From Pirellulales bacterium (GTDB lineage: Bacteria; Planctomycetota; Planctomycetia; Pirellulales; Thermoguttaceae): a DNA stretch of 45,522 bases. The DNA is taken from contig JAFGLH010000025.1 in NCBI GenBank assembly GCA_016928165.1, positions 1 through 45,522 on the forward strand. The letters run 5' to 3'. Each line of letters starts with the position of its first letter. Positions within the stretch are counted from its first letter, which is position 1. The position numbers and the translations under genes are program-made. Positions 7,313 through 14,046 of this stretch are shown here, in pieces. The notes beneath the pieces were generated by a model. The model saw only the letters and a list, made by a program, of their open reading frames with translations, was not told the DNA's origin and made no database searches.

Positions 7313-8248
7313 ATGACCGTTCGGAGAATAATGTATCTGTGTTGGTTGCCGGCGTTGTTTTGTTTTGTCGCCTTCGCGTTATCGATTGCATTTGAGTCGG
7401 CGTCGGCCGCCGATCCCACTGGATCGGTCAACGATCAGCCCGCGACCGCCCCCGCCAAGCAGGCGCGGCCCAAGGTTCCATATCACGTGGCCGAGCGGTC
7501 CGAAGCGGCCAAGGCGGCTTCGGCGGCGCCAAAATTGGCCCCGGGCAACCCCAACGAACACCCCTTGATGCCGGCGCTGCGTTGGGCCTATTCCGGCTTG
7601 GGAAATTTGGAGAAAATCTACGACTATTCGGCCACCTTGGCCAAACGCGAACGGATCGGCGGCAAGCTGCTCGATTACCAATACATGTTTATCAAATTGC
7701 GGCAGAAGCCGTTCAGCGTCTACATGTATTTCCTCGCTCCAGCGGACGTCAAGGGCCAGGAAGTGATATACGTCGAAGGCCAGAACAACGGCAACATGTG
7801 GGCGCACGGAGTGGGTTTCCAGAAGGCCTTCGGCACCGTTCCGCTGAAACCGGACGGGCCGTTCGCCATGAAAAACCAGCGATATCCGCTTACAGAGTTG
7901 GGCATCCTCAACCTTACGAGGCGGCTGGTCGAAGTCGCTGAAAAGGACATCAACTACGGCGAGTGCGACGTGAAGTTTTACGAAGGCGCGAAAATCAACG
8001 GACGCGTCTGCACCTGCATCGAAGTGGTCCATCCCGTGCCGCGGCGCAATTTTCTCTTCCACCTGGCGAGGATTTTCGTCGACAAGGAACTGAACCTGCC
8101 CATCCGATACGAAGCCTACGATTGGCCGCAAGAGGAAGGCGGACCGCCTGAGTTGACCGAGGAATACACCTACCTCAATCTGAAGCTCAACAACGGCTAT
8201 ACCGACGCCGACTTCGACGTCAAGAATCCCAACTACAAGTTCCGCTGA
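7313..8248 (+). CDS. DUF1571 domain secreted protein
   Basis: A 311-residue protein with an N-terminal signal peptide (RRIMYLCWLPALF then hydrophobic to about residue 28, with ASA-A cleavage). Residues from about 95 match the planctomycete DUF1571 family: YSATLAKRERIGGKL, YMFIKLRQKPFSVYMYFLAP, then GQEVIYVEGQNNGNMWAH, and the C-terminal LNLPIRYEAYDWP and ELTEEYTYLNLKLN. The pattern recalls LolA/outer-membrane lipoprotein-sorting folds, so an envelope role is likely but unproven. The start is the ATG at 7313, since AAGGAGG sits seven bases upstream; an in-frame TTG at 7310 is less likely. The gene stands alone, with a hairpin after its stop. Confidence 0.85.
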   Translation: MTVRRIMYLCWLPALFCFVAFALSIAFESASAADPTGSVNDQPATAPAKQARPKVPYHVAERSEAAKAASAAPKLAPGNPNEHPLMPALRWAYSGLGNLEKIYDYSATLAKRERIGGKLLDYQYMFIKLRQKPFSVYMYFLAPADVKGQEVIYVEGQNNGNMWAHGVGFQKAFGTVPLKPDGPFAMKNQRYPLTELGILNLTRRLVEVAEKDINYGECDVKFYEGAKINGRVCTCIEVVHPVPRRNFLFHLARIFVDKELNLPIRYEAYDWPQEEGGPPELTEEYTYLNLKLNNGYTDADFDVKNPNYKFR

Positions 8249-8272
8249 ATATATCCATTAACCCCACGAGGC

Positions 8273-8307
8273 CGACCTCGCACCGCTCCGATCGCGGCGC
8301 GAGGTCG
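8273..8307 (+). terminator. Hairpin after the DUF1571 gene
   Basis: Perfect 9-bp inverted repeat CGACCTCGC (8273-8281) and GCGAGGTCG (8299-8307), 24 bases past the stop codon. The following bases (TCGCGTTTGG) give only a weak T-run, so this is a possible rather than a clear intrinsic terminator. Confidence 0.45.
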
Positions 8308-8355
8308 TCGCGTTTGGATTCGCGGTAACGGAACGCCGCGTTTATCGGTGTTTGC

Positions 8356-9231
8356 ATGAAGCCCCCGCAAAACGCGCCCGGAATTAAACGGGGATATTGG
8401 AAGCGGGCCGCGCGGCTCGCCTTGGCGCTGGTGATCGGTTACATCGTCGTCGCGGTGGTCGCCATGCTCTTGGAAAATTACCTCCTCTTTTTTCCCGTTA
8501 GTTATCCGAACGGCGAGTGGCGGCCGGCGGGAATCGAATTCGAGGACGCGTGGTTCCAAGCGGACGACGGAACGAAACTACACGGCTGGTATCTTCCACA
8601 TCCGAATCCTCGCGCAACGCTGCTCTTCTGTCACGGAAACGGCGGAAACGTCACGCATCGCGCAATGGCGCTCGAGGCCTTGCACAAATCGGCAGGCGCG
8701 TCGGTGTTGATTTTCGATTATCGCGGATACGGCCGGAGCGAGGGCAAGCCCAGCGGGGCGGGCATTCTCGCCGACGCCCGCGCGGCACGCGCTTGGTTGG
8801 CCGAGCGGGAAAATATCGACGAGACGGACATAGTCCTTCTGGGCGAATCGATCGGCGGTGCGGTGGCGGTCGATCTGGCCGCCCGCGACGGCGCCCGCGG
8901 GCTGGTGCTGGAAAGCACCTTCGACGAACTGACGGAGGTGGCGGCGCAACATTATCCGTGGCTGCCGGTCCGTTGGCTGATGCGCACCCGCTTCGACTCG
9001 GCCGGCCTAATAGGCCAATATCGCGGCCCGCTGCTGCAAGCTCATGGCGACGCCGACACTTTGGTTCCCATTCGTTACGGCCGCCGGTTGTTCGAGGCGG
9101 CCAACGGGCCCAAGCGGTTTCTCCTTCTGCCCGGCCACGATCACAACCACTTCATGCCGCGGGAATACTACCAGGCCCTGGCGTCATTCTTGGATGAACT
9201 AGGACCCGTGGGTCGGGTACCCCGGACTTGA
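8356..9231 (+). CDS. Membrane-anchored alpha/beta hydrolase (ABHD13/BEM46-like)
   Basis: A 291-residue serine hydrolase. A hydrophobic segment at about residues 20-46 should anchor it in the inner membrane with the catalytic domain outside the cytoplasm. The fold markers are the oxyanion HGNGGN (93-98), nucleophile S165 in GESIGG, acid D234 in HGDADTLVP, and histidine H261 in PGHDHNHF. This matches the BEM46/ABHD13 group; the substrate is unknown, with lipid or ester hydrolysis likely. The stop at 9231 is one base from the stop of the convergent histidine kinase gene, so no terminator separates them. Confidence 0.85.
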   Translation: MKPPQNAPGIKRGYWKRAARLALALVIGYIVVAVVAMLLENYLLFFPVSYPNGEWRPAGIEFEDAWFQADDGTKLHGWYLPHPNPRATLLFCHGNGGNVTHRAMALEALHKSAGASVLIFDYRGYGRSEGKPSGAGILADARAARAWLAERENIDETDIVLLGESIGGAVAVDLAARDGARGLVLESTFDELTEVAAQHYPWLPVRWLMRTRFDSAGLIGQYRGPLLQAHGDADTLVPIRYGRRLFEAANGPKRFLLLPGHDHNHFMPREYYQALASFLDELGPVGRVPRT

Positions 9232-9232
9232 C

Positions 9233-11122
9233 CTACGCCCCCTCGTCTCCGCCCAACAGAGGCAGCCTTACGGAAAGCCGCGTTCCCTCGTCGGGGGCCG
9301 ACTCGATGGTCACGCTCCCCTCCAACAACCGCACCCGTTCGCGTATGCCCTGCAATCCGAAGCGGTCTTCTTCCACGGCGTCGCAGTCGAAGCCGACGCC
9401 CCAGTCGCGGACCTCGACGTGAACGTGATCGGCGCGCTCGAAGAGGGCGACGCGGATTTTCTCGCTGCGGCTGTGCCGGCAGGCGTTTCGCAGCGATTCC
9501 TGAATAATGCGAAACACGGCGTTTTCCAAGGAGGGACCGAGATGGCGGCGGGACAAGTCGTGCGCGAACTCGATTTCCGGCCCGCCTTCCTTGCGGTGCT
9601 CGTAAATGATGTATTGAACGGCGTCGACGATCCCCATTTCGTCGAGAACCGGAGGACGGAGTCCGCTAATCAGCCGGCGGGTCTCGTCGATGGCGCGGGC
9701 CAACAGGTCGGCCGCCGAATCGAAACTCATCCAGGCCTCGGCGGGATTACGGGCCAGCGTTTCCCGAAAGGACTGGAGCCGGAAGAGCGCGCCGGTGAGT
9801 TGTTGGGCGAAGCCGTCGTGGATTTCGCAGGAAACCAAGCGTCGCTCGCGCTCGTGAATTTCGAGCAGTCGCCGCAGGAGCCGTTGTTCTTTCTTAACCG
9901 CTTCGGCGGCCGTGCGTTCTTGGGTGACGTCGGTGGCTATCGCAAGCACGTTCTCGACGCCGCCCTCGCCGGCGATCGGCACCACCCGGCACGACCACCA
10001 AACGCCGAAAACGTCCTTCGCCTCGACGGTTTGACTTCGGCCGGTGGCGAACGCCTCCTCCAGAGCCAGCCGACATGCGTCCCTGTTCTCCGGCAAGGAA
10101 AAATCCAATATGAATTTGCCGACGTGTTCTTCACGGCTAAGCCCCGACTGGGCGCGATTGACGAATTTGATGTTCAGGTCGCGATCGAGCAGCACCAGCA
10201 AATCGGGGGTGTTTTCGAACAGCAAGCGGAGCGCGGCCTCCGATTCGCGGAGCGCCCTTTCCGCGCGACGACGCTCGCTCACGTCGCGGGTGATGCCTTG
10301 CAGTCCGATCGGCACGCCGTCCTCGTCGCGCAGATACGTGCTGACGATTTCGCACCAGCGGAGGGAGCCGTCCTTCGCGCGGCATCGCACTTCGAGGAAC
10401 CGTTTCCGATAGGAGTCCGCCGGTTTGGAAGCGCCCCAAGAAAAAACCTCGATCAGAGCTTCGCGAACGCGGGGCAGGTCCTCCGCGGCGACCAGGCCGC
10501 CGAGCGATAGTTGAAGGCTTTCTTCCCGCGTGTAGCCGAATATCCGCTCCGCGGCCGGGCTGACGTAGGAAAAACGCCACTGCTCCGCCACCGCGTCGGC
10601 CAACTCCGCCGGCGACGCTTTTCCCCAGCGGCGCTTGAAATAATGGGCCGGAAAATCGACCGTCCAAATAACGTCGGCCACGTTTTCGGCGATGGCCCGG
10701 AATCGGTTGTCGCTGGCTCGAAGCAACTCGATCGTCCGCTTGCGCTCGGTTATATCGTAGAAAAAACCGAGCATGCAAGCTTGTCCGTCGCGCTCGATGT
10801 GGGCGGTCGTTATATCGGCGTAGATTACTCCTCCGTCCTTGCGCAAGCAGGGAATGTCCCGCGCATGCTTCACTTCGCGCCGGGCCATTGCCCGAAACTC
10901 CTCCAGAACGCGGGGCAGACAGTCGGCGGGATGTATCTCCCGGACCGAAAGAGAAAGCAATTCCTCTTCCGCGTACCCGAGCATTTGACACATGGCCCTG
11001 TTGACGCGGTGAAACCGTTTGCCGTCGAGAGAAGCAATGATGATCCCCTCGGACGAACCGTCGTAAAGCGCCTGCAACTCTTCGCCGTCGTATCGCAAGG
11101 CCGACTTATGCGCGCCGCTCAT
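9233..11122 (-). CDS. PAS-domain sensor histidine kinase (HisKA_3/NarX-DegS type)
   Basis: A 629-residue cytoplasmic sensor. Three PAS/PAC units are visible: about 15-128, about 137-287 (with a longer loop), and about 295-402, each ending in an ITERK, VSERR or TDVTQER-type helix. The dimerisation and phosphoacceptor domain has H435 in CEIHDGFAQQL, and the ATPase domain has the N-box NACRHS, DWGVGFD and GLQGIRERV. This is the class that pairs with LuxR/NarL-type regulators. No response regulator lies in the window, so it is an orphan here. There is no membrane segment; the signal probably reaches the PAS domains inside the cell. The ATG at 11122 has no strong ribosome binding site. Confidence 0.92.
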   Translation of the reverse strand: MSGAHKSALRYDGEELQALYDGSSEGIIIASLDGKRFHRVNRAMCQMLGYAEEELLSLSVREIHPADCLPRVLEEFRAMARREVKHARDIPCLRKDGGVIYADITTAHIERDGQACMLGFFYDITERKRTIELLRASDNRFRAIAENVADVIWTVDFPAHYFKRRWGKASPAELADAVAEQWRFSYVSPAAERIFGYTREESLQLSLGGLVAAEDLPRVREALIEVFSWGASKPADSYRKRFLEVRCRAKDGSLRWCEIVSTYLRDEDGVPIGLQGITRDVSERRRAERALRESEAALRLLFENTPDLLVLLDRDLNIKFVNRAQSGLSREEHVGKFILDFSLPENRDACRLALEEAFATGRSQTVEAKDVFGVWWSCRVVPIAGEGGVENVLAIATDVTQERTAAEAVKKEQRLLRRLLEIHERERRLVSCEIHDGFAQQLTGALFRLQSFRETLARNPAEAWMSFDSAADLLARAIDETRRLISGLRPPVLDEMGIVDAVQYIIYEHRKEGGPEIEFAHDLSRRHLGPSLENAVFRIIQESLRNACRHSRSEKIRVALFERADHVHVEVRDWGVGFDCDAVEEDRFGLQGIRERVRLLEGSVTIESAPDEGTRLSVRLPLLGGDEGA

Positions 11123-11407
11123 GTTGTTTCCGATCTTGCCCTGCTATAACTTCCATCTGTTCGCCGCGAAGGTTAGCTGCTCCGCACCCGAAAAAAAGAA
11201 CGACAATTGCGCGACAGGCACTGGGCGCCAGACCTACGCACATTGGTTACCATATAATAGTAAGGGCCTGCGTCGAACGTGGATAGGGGGGCTTTTCCTA
11301 ACGATCACTCGATTTACGGAGAATGGATAGCACGAAAATGGCCCCTCTCGCGGACCATATCGAAGGTGTTTTTAACATTGGCGCCCTTTTCCAAAAGCGA
11401 TTTAGTT
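11123..11407. other. Gene-free interval upstream of the kinase
   Basis: About 285 bases without a convincing gene. It must include the promoter of the minus-strand kinase. On the plus strand a perfect TATAAT occurs at 11253-11258, but without a clear -35 and without a following reading frame. The 74-codon plus-strand frame that starts in this interval has no ribosome binding site or family pattern and runs through the repeat at 11408-11473. Confidence 0.4.
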
Positions 11408-11473
11408 TCTGTTGCGGAACCATCAAGTAAGGTGCGTGCAAGCACGCACCCTACAGTGGTTTTCCGCAACAGA
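11408..11473. repeat. 66-bp element with 12-bp perfect terminal inverted repeats
   Basis: Ends TCTGTTGCGGAA (11408-11419) and TTCCGCAACAGA (11462-11473) are exact inverted repeats. The centre is a perfect hairpin GGTGCGTGC-AA-GCACGCACC at 11431-11450, with AAG before and CTAC after. A related copy in the opposite orientation lies at 45440-45522 at the window end. The structure is that of a very small non-autonomous mobile element; no target-site duplication is obvious. Confidence 0.88.
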
Positions 11474-11484
11474 TACGATTTAAC

Positions 11485-11517
11485 GAAAAAAGCCCGCGGA
11501 TAGAATCTCCGCGGGCT
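11485..11517 (-). terminator. Rho-independent terminator of the porin/Cys-rich operon
   Basis: On the minus strand, a 10-bp perfect stem AGCCCGCGGA / TCCGCGGGCT (11491-11500 with 11508-11517) and a 7-base loop, followed by a run of T (A-run at 11485-11490 on the plus strand). It lies 49 bases past the stop of the cysteine-rich gene and is the clearest intrinsic terminator in the window. Confidence 0.92.
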
Positions 11518-11565
11518 TCTCGGGGGAGTGGTTGTTAAAACAACTCTCGCGAACGCCTATATAGC

Positions 11566-12114
11566 TTACAGGGCGCCCAGGGCCGGCGGCATCGGCGCGT
11601 TTCGCGTCGTTTTTTCGTCCTTCGGCGGGGGCGGCGTCTCGCGGCACTCGCACCGCGGGCAGCAGTAGACCACCACGCACTTATAAACGGGCACCTTGCA
11701 CTCGATCTCTTTTTTAATCAGCTTCTTTCTCGTCCGCATCTTTCCGCATTTCGGCGGGATGCGGCATTTGCCCTCTTCCACCGCGCAGGGATCGCATTTG
11801 CCCGAGCTACAGCCGCAATCGGCCTTGCAGGCGTCGCCGCACCCGCATCCGTCGAGGCAGCGCCCGTGCCGCCTTGGCAGCGTGGCGCAGAACTCTTCGC
11901 ACTCGACCACCCAAACGTGCTTTTTGACGGCCTTCATTTCGCAAACCACTCGGCAATGCTTCTCGCATTGGCAATGGCAGCCGCAATAGCCGCAGCAGTC
12001 GGCGCTGCCGCAGACCCGCACTTCCTCGCAGGCTTTCGGGTCGCAGGGCGCGCCGGCCGGGGACAGGTTGACGATCAGCAAGCCGATCGCCAGCGACATG
12101 ACGAATATCCTCAT
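11566..12114 (-). CDS. Secreted cysteine-rich protein (29 Cys in 182 residues)
   Basis: The product starts with a signal peptide (MRIFVMSLAIGLLIVNLSPAGA) and then has 29 cysteines, many as CxC, CC and CxxC, for example CGSADCCGYCGCHCQC. A basic middle section (RTRKKLIKKEIE) is followed by CKVPVYKCVVVYCCPRCEC and a proline-rich tail. I recognise no enzyme family; similar planctomycete proteins with the KKLIKKEI...VPVYKCVV pattern are, as far as I recall, uncharacterised. It could bind metal or be a disulfide-linked envelope or wall component. The ATG at 12114 has AAGGAG upstream and lies 19 bases after the porin gene, and a strong terminator follows, so it is the second gene of that transcript. 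Confidence 0.8.
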   Translation of the reverse strand: MRIFVMSLAIGLLIVNLSPAGAPCDPKACEEVRVCGSADCCGYCGCHCQCEKHCRVVCEMKAVKKHVWVVECEEFCATLPRRHGRCLDGCGCGDACKADCGCSSGKCDPCAVEEGKCRIPPKCGKMRTRKKLIKKEIECKVPVYKCVVVYCCPRCECRETPPPPKDEKTTRNAPMPPALGAL

Positions 12115-12133
12115 CTGATTATCTCCTTTTTTG

Positions 12134-13522
12134 CTAGAAATCGATTTGAGCGCGCATTTGGACGATGTTCAGGTCGCCGGCCCCGGCGCCCTGGTTCTGG
12201 TTGATGCCGGAATAAATGTATTCCAGCATGAGCCGCGTGTAGGGCGTCAGGTACCAGTTTACGCCGATCGTGTGATCGCCGACGTAATCGAAGCCCAGCA
12301 GGTCGTGGTCGTAGGCGTCGAGCCACGAATAACGGTACTTCAACTCCCAAGCGCCCAGGCCGGTGTACACCGAGCCGTTCTCGTCGCGGACGCGGAAAAA
12401 GTTCTCGTAGGGCTTGACCCTAGCAAAGCAGCCATCGTGTCGGTCGTAGGCCCGGTTTTCGCCGGTGAGGAAGTAGCTGAAGTAGGCGTAACATCCTTGC
12501 GTATTGCAGTCGGCGTGGTCGGAGCGGTCGATGAAATTGACGAAATACTCCGATTGGAACGAGAAGGGACCGTACACGAAGGCCAACTCCGTGCCGAGAA
12601 GGTTGCGGTTGTCCACGTCGTCCATCGCGATGGAATTTTCGCTGGCGAGATGGCACTCGGGACGGAAGGCCAACTCGTACTCGTGCCCGAAGGGCTTTCG
12701 GTAGCTGTAGGCTATGCCGAGGTGCAGCAATCCGCGCCCTTCGGTGGCCTCGTCGTACCAGGGGAGCCACGTGCCGCGCATCGTGACGGCGCCGCCCATG
12801 ATGTCGCCCTGAATTTTTCCGCCGTCGTCTCCCTTCTCGGCAAAGCCGCCGATGGCGAACGTGGCGTATTCAGCGGCGCTCCAGCCGTGGGCCATAACGC
12901 CGAAGCGCCGGGCAGGCGCCAAAGCCCCGCCGGCCACGTTACGTTCCATGAACGTGATGAACCGCGAGCTGGTCAGTTCGTCCAAACTGAACGGCTCCTT
13001 GAAGTGACCTACTTTCACGTTTTGCAAGAAGGGAAGATCGGTAACCGCAATGTATACGTCCTTTGCCTTGACCGTGCTCTTGCCGGCGAAATCGTATTCG
13101 ATCTTGTACTTGAATACGTTGAATCCCTTGCCCGACAGGAAGAATCGCGCGGCGCGAAACTCAACGCCGTTTTGCTCGTCGTAGCGGGCCTGGTCGATCG
13201 CGTCCTGATCGAAGGCGGCCGTGTCCGCGCAGATTCGACCGCCGGGCGTGACCGACATCTGACCGGCCGCTTTTTTCTTGTCGTCCTTGGCCTTCTTGTC
13301 GATCTTCGCCAACGCCTCTTCCACGGCGGCCAGGCGCGAGTCGAGATCGCCTTCGCCGGCGGCGCTGCTGGAAGCGTAGACGTACTGGTTGGTCGCCGAA
13401 TCGTACGATTCTGGGCGATGCGTCGGCATCGGGCCTTCATCGCCGAGGGCCGACGCGGCCAGCGCCCATGCGGCCGCGGCCGTCAGCGCCCATGCCGGCC
13501 ATTTGTTCAAACATCCGTGCAT
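12134..13522 (-). CDS. Outer-membrane porin, phosphate-selective porin O/P family
   Basis: A 462-residue protein: signal peptide to about residue 27, a Ser/Ala-rich section, a short coiled coil at about 58-85 (DLDSRLAAVEEALAKIDKKAKDD spans it), then a beta-barrel with regular alternating strands and a terminal phenylalanine (MRAQIDF), typical of outer-membrane insertion. The stretches NVKVGHFKEPFSLDELTSSRFITFMER and GWSAAEYA are hallmarks of the OprO/OprP group. The substrate may be phosphate or another anion. The frame is open upstream, but the ATG at 13522-13520 is preferred: it is followed by the signal peptide and preceded by AAGGAA. It is first in a two-gene unit with the cysteine-rich protein. 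Confidence 0.9.
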   Translation of the reverse strand: MHGCLNKWPAWALTAAAAWALAASALGDEGPMPTHRPESYDSATNQYVYASSSAAGEGDLDSRLAAVEEALAKIDKKAKDDKKKAAGQMSVTPGGRICADTAAFDQDAIDQARYDEQNGVEFRAARFFLSGKGFNVFKYKIEYDFAGKSTVKAKDVYIAVTDLPFLQNVKVGHFKEPFSLDELTSSRFITFMERNVAGGALAPARRFGVMAHGWSAAEYATFAIGGFAEKGDDGGKIQGDIMGGAVTMRGTWLPWYDEATEGRGLLHLGIAYSYRKPFGHEYELAFRPECHLASENSIAMDDVDNRNLLGTELAFVYGPFSFQSEYFVNFIDRSDHADCNTQGCYAYFSYFLTGENRAYDRHDGCFARVKPYENFFRVRDENGSVYTGLGAWELKYRYSWLDAYDHDLLGFDYVGDHTIGVNWYLTPYTRLMLEYIYSGINQNQGAGAGDLNIVQMRAQIDF

Positions 13523-13592
13523 CGTGGGTTCCTTTTCAAAGCGGGTTCCGTGCTGCGGTGAATGTGGTGCGTGCAACCGCGCCAATTCCTAC

Positions 13593-13625
13593 AGAAAACA
13601 CCGCCGGAACATTCGGCTCCGGCGG
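13593..13625 (-). terminator. Terminator closing the long minus-strand gene run
   Basis: On the minus strand, stem CCGCCGGA / TCCGGCGG (13618-13625 with 13601-13608) and a 9-base loop, followed by TGTTTTCT. It lies about 115 bases beyond the small membrane protein gene and before the porin start, so it separates the large gene run (37.9-13.7 kb) from the porin operon. Confidence 0.75.
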
Positions 13626-13739
13626 CATCCTAGGAATAATTCTCGGGAAACGACTGCCGCGAATTGAGTTAGAGAATTGTAAGGACATTGGTATTGGATG
13701 GGCAAACGCGCCCTCCGAACGTCGCAACCGGCACAGCAG

Positions 13740-14030
13740 TCACCGTCCGCCGAGAAGAGGCCGCAGAATCGACCAAAGAACCAAAAGCGGCAAAATGATC
13801 AACAACAACCTAGGCCAACGAGCCGCTACAATCAGCACCACCGGCACGGCCAGCAAAAGCCATCCGGGCAGGCGCTGAACGTCGTCGAACGCCAGCCAGG
13901 CGGCGGCCGCCAACGCCCCGCCCCGCCAGCAAAAGGCCAACGCGCCGGCCGCGTCGGGCCGCCACAGCCGGATCGCCGCGGCGCCGGCCAAAAGCACGAT
14001 GGCGGTGGTGCCCAGAATATGGCGCTGCAT
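13740..14030 (-). CDS. Small hydrophobic membrane protein, unknown function
   Basis: A 96-residue protein made almost entirely of three hydrophobic segments (about 5-22, 33-50, 55-90) with PxW and RPxL turns and an Arg-rich end (LRPLLGGR). It starts 16 bases after the stop of the pseudoprotease-hydrolase gene on the same strand and is the last gene before the terminator at 13593-13625. No ribosome binding site is evident. Similar small membrane proteins occur, as far as I recall, near planctomycete HtrA genes, but no function is assigned. It may anchor one of the periplasmic proteins encoded upstream. Confidence 0.65.
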   Translation of the reverse strand: MQRHILGTTAIVLLAGAAAIRLWRPDAAGALAFCWRGGALAAAAWLAFDDVQRLPGWLLLAVPVVLIVAARWPRLLLIILPLLVLWSILRPLLGGR

Positions 14031-14046
14031 GACTGAAAAAAATACG

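Noticed and set aside
11279-11503. 74-codon plus-strand gene
   Set aside because: Runs through the 66-bp repeat, no ribosome binding site, no similarity.
12131-13561. 476-codon plus-strand frame over the porin
   Set aside because: Antisense shadow with no family pattern; the minus strand encodes a beta-barrel with signal peptide and terminal F.
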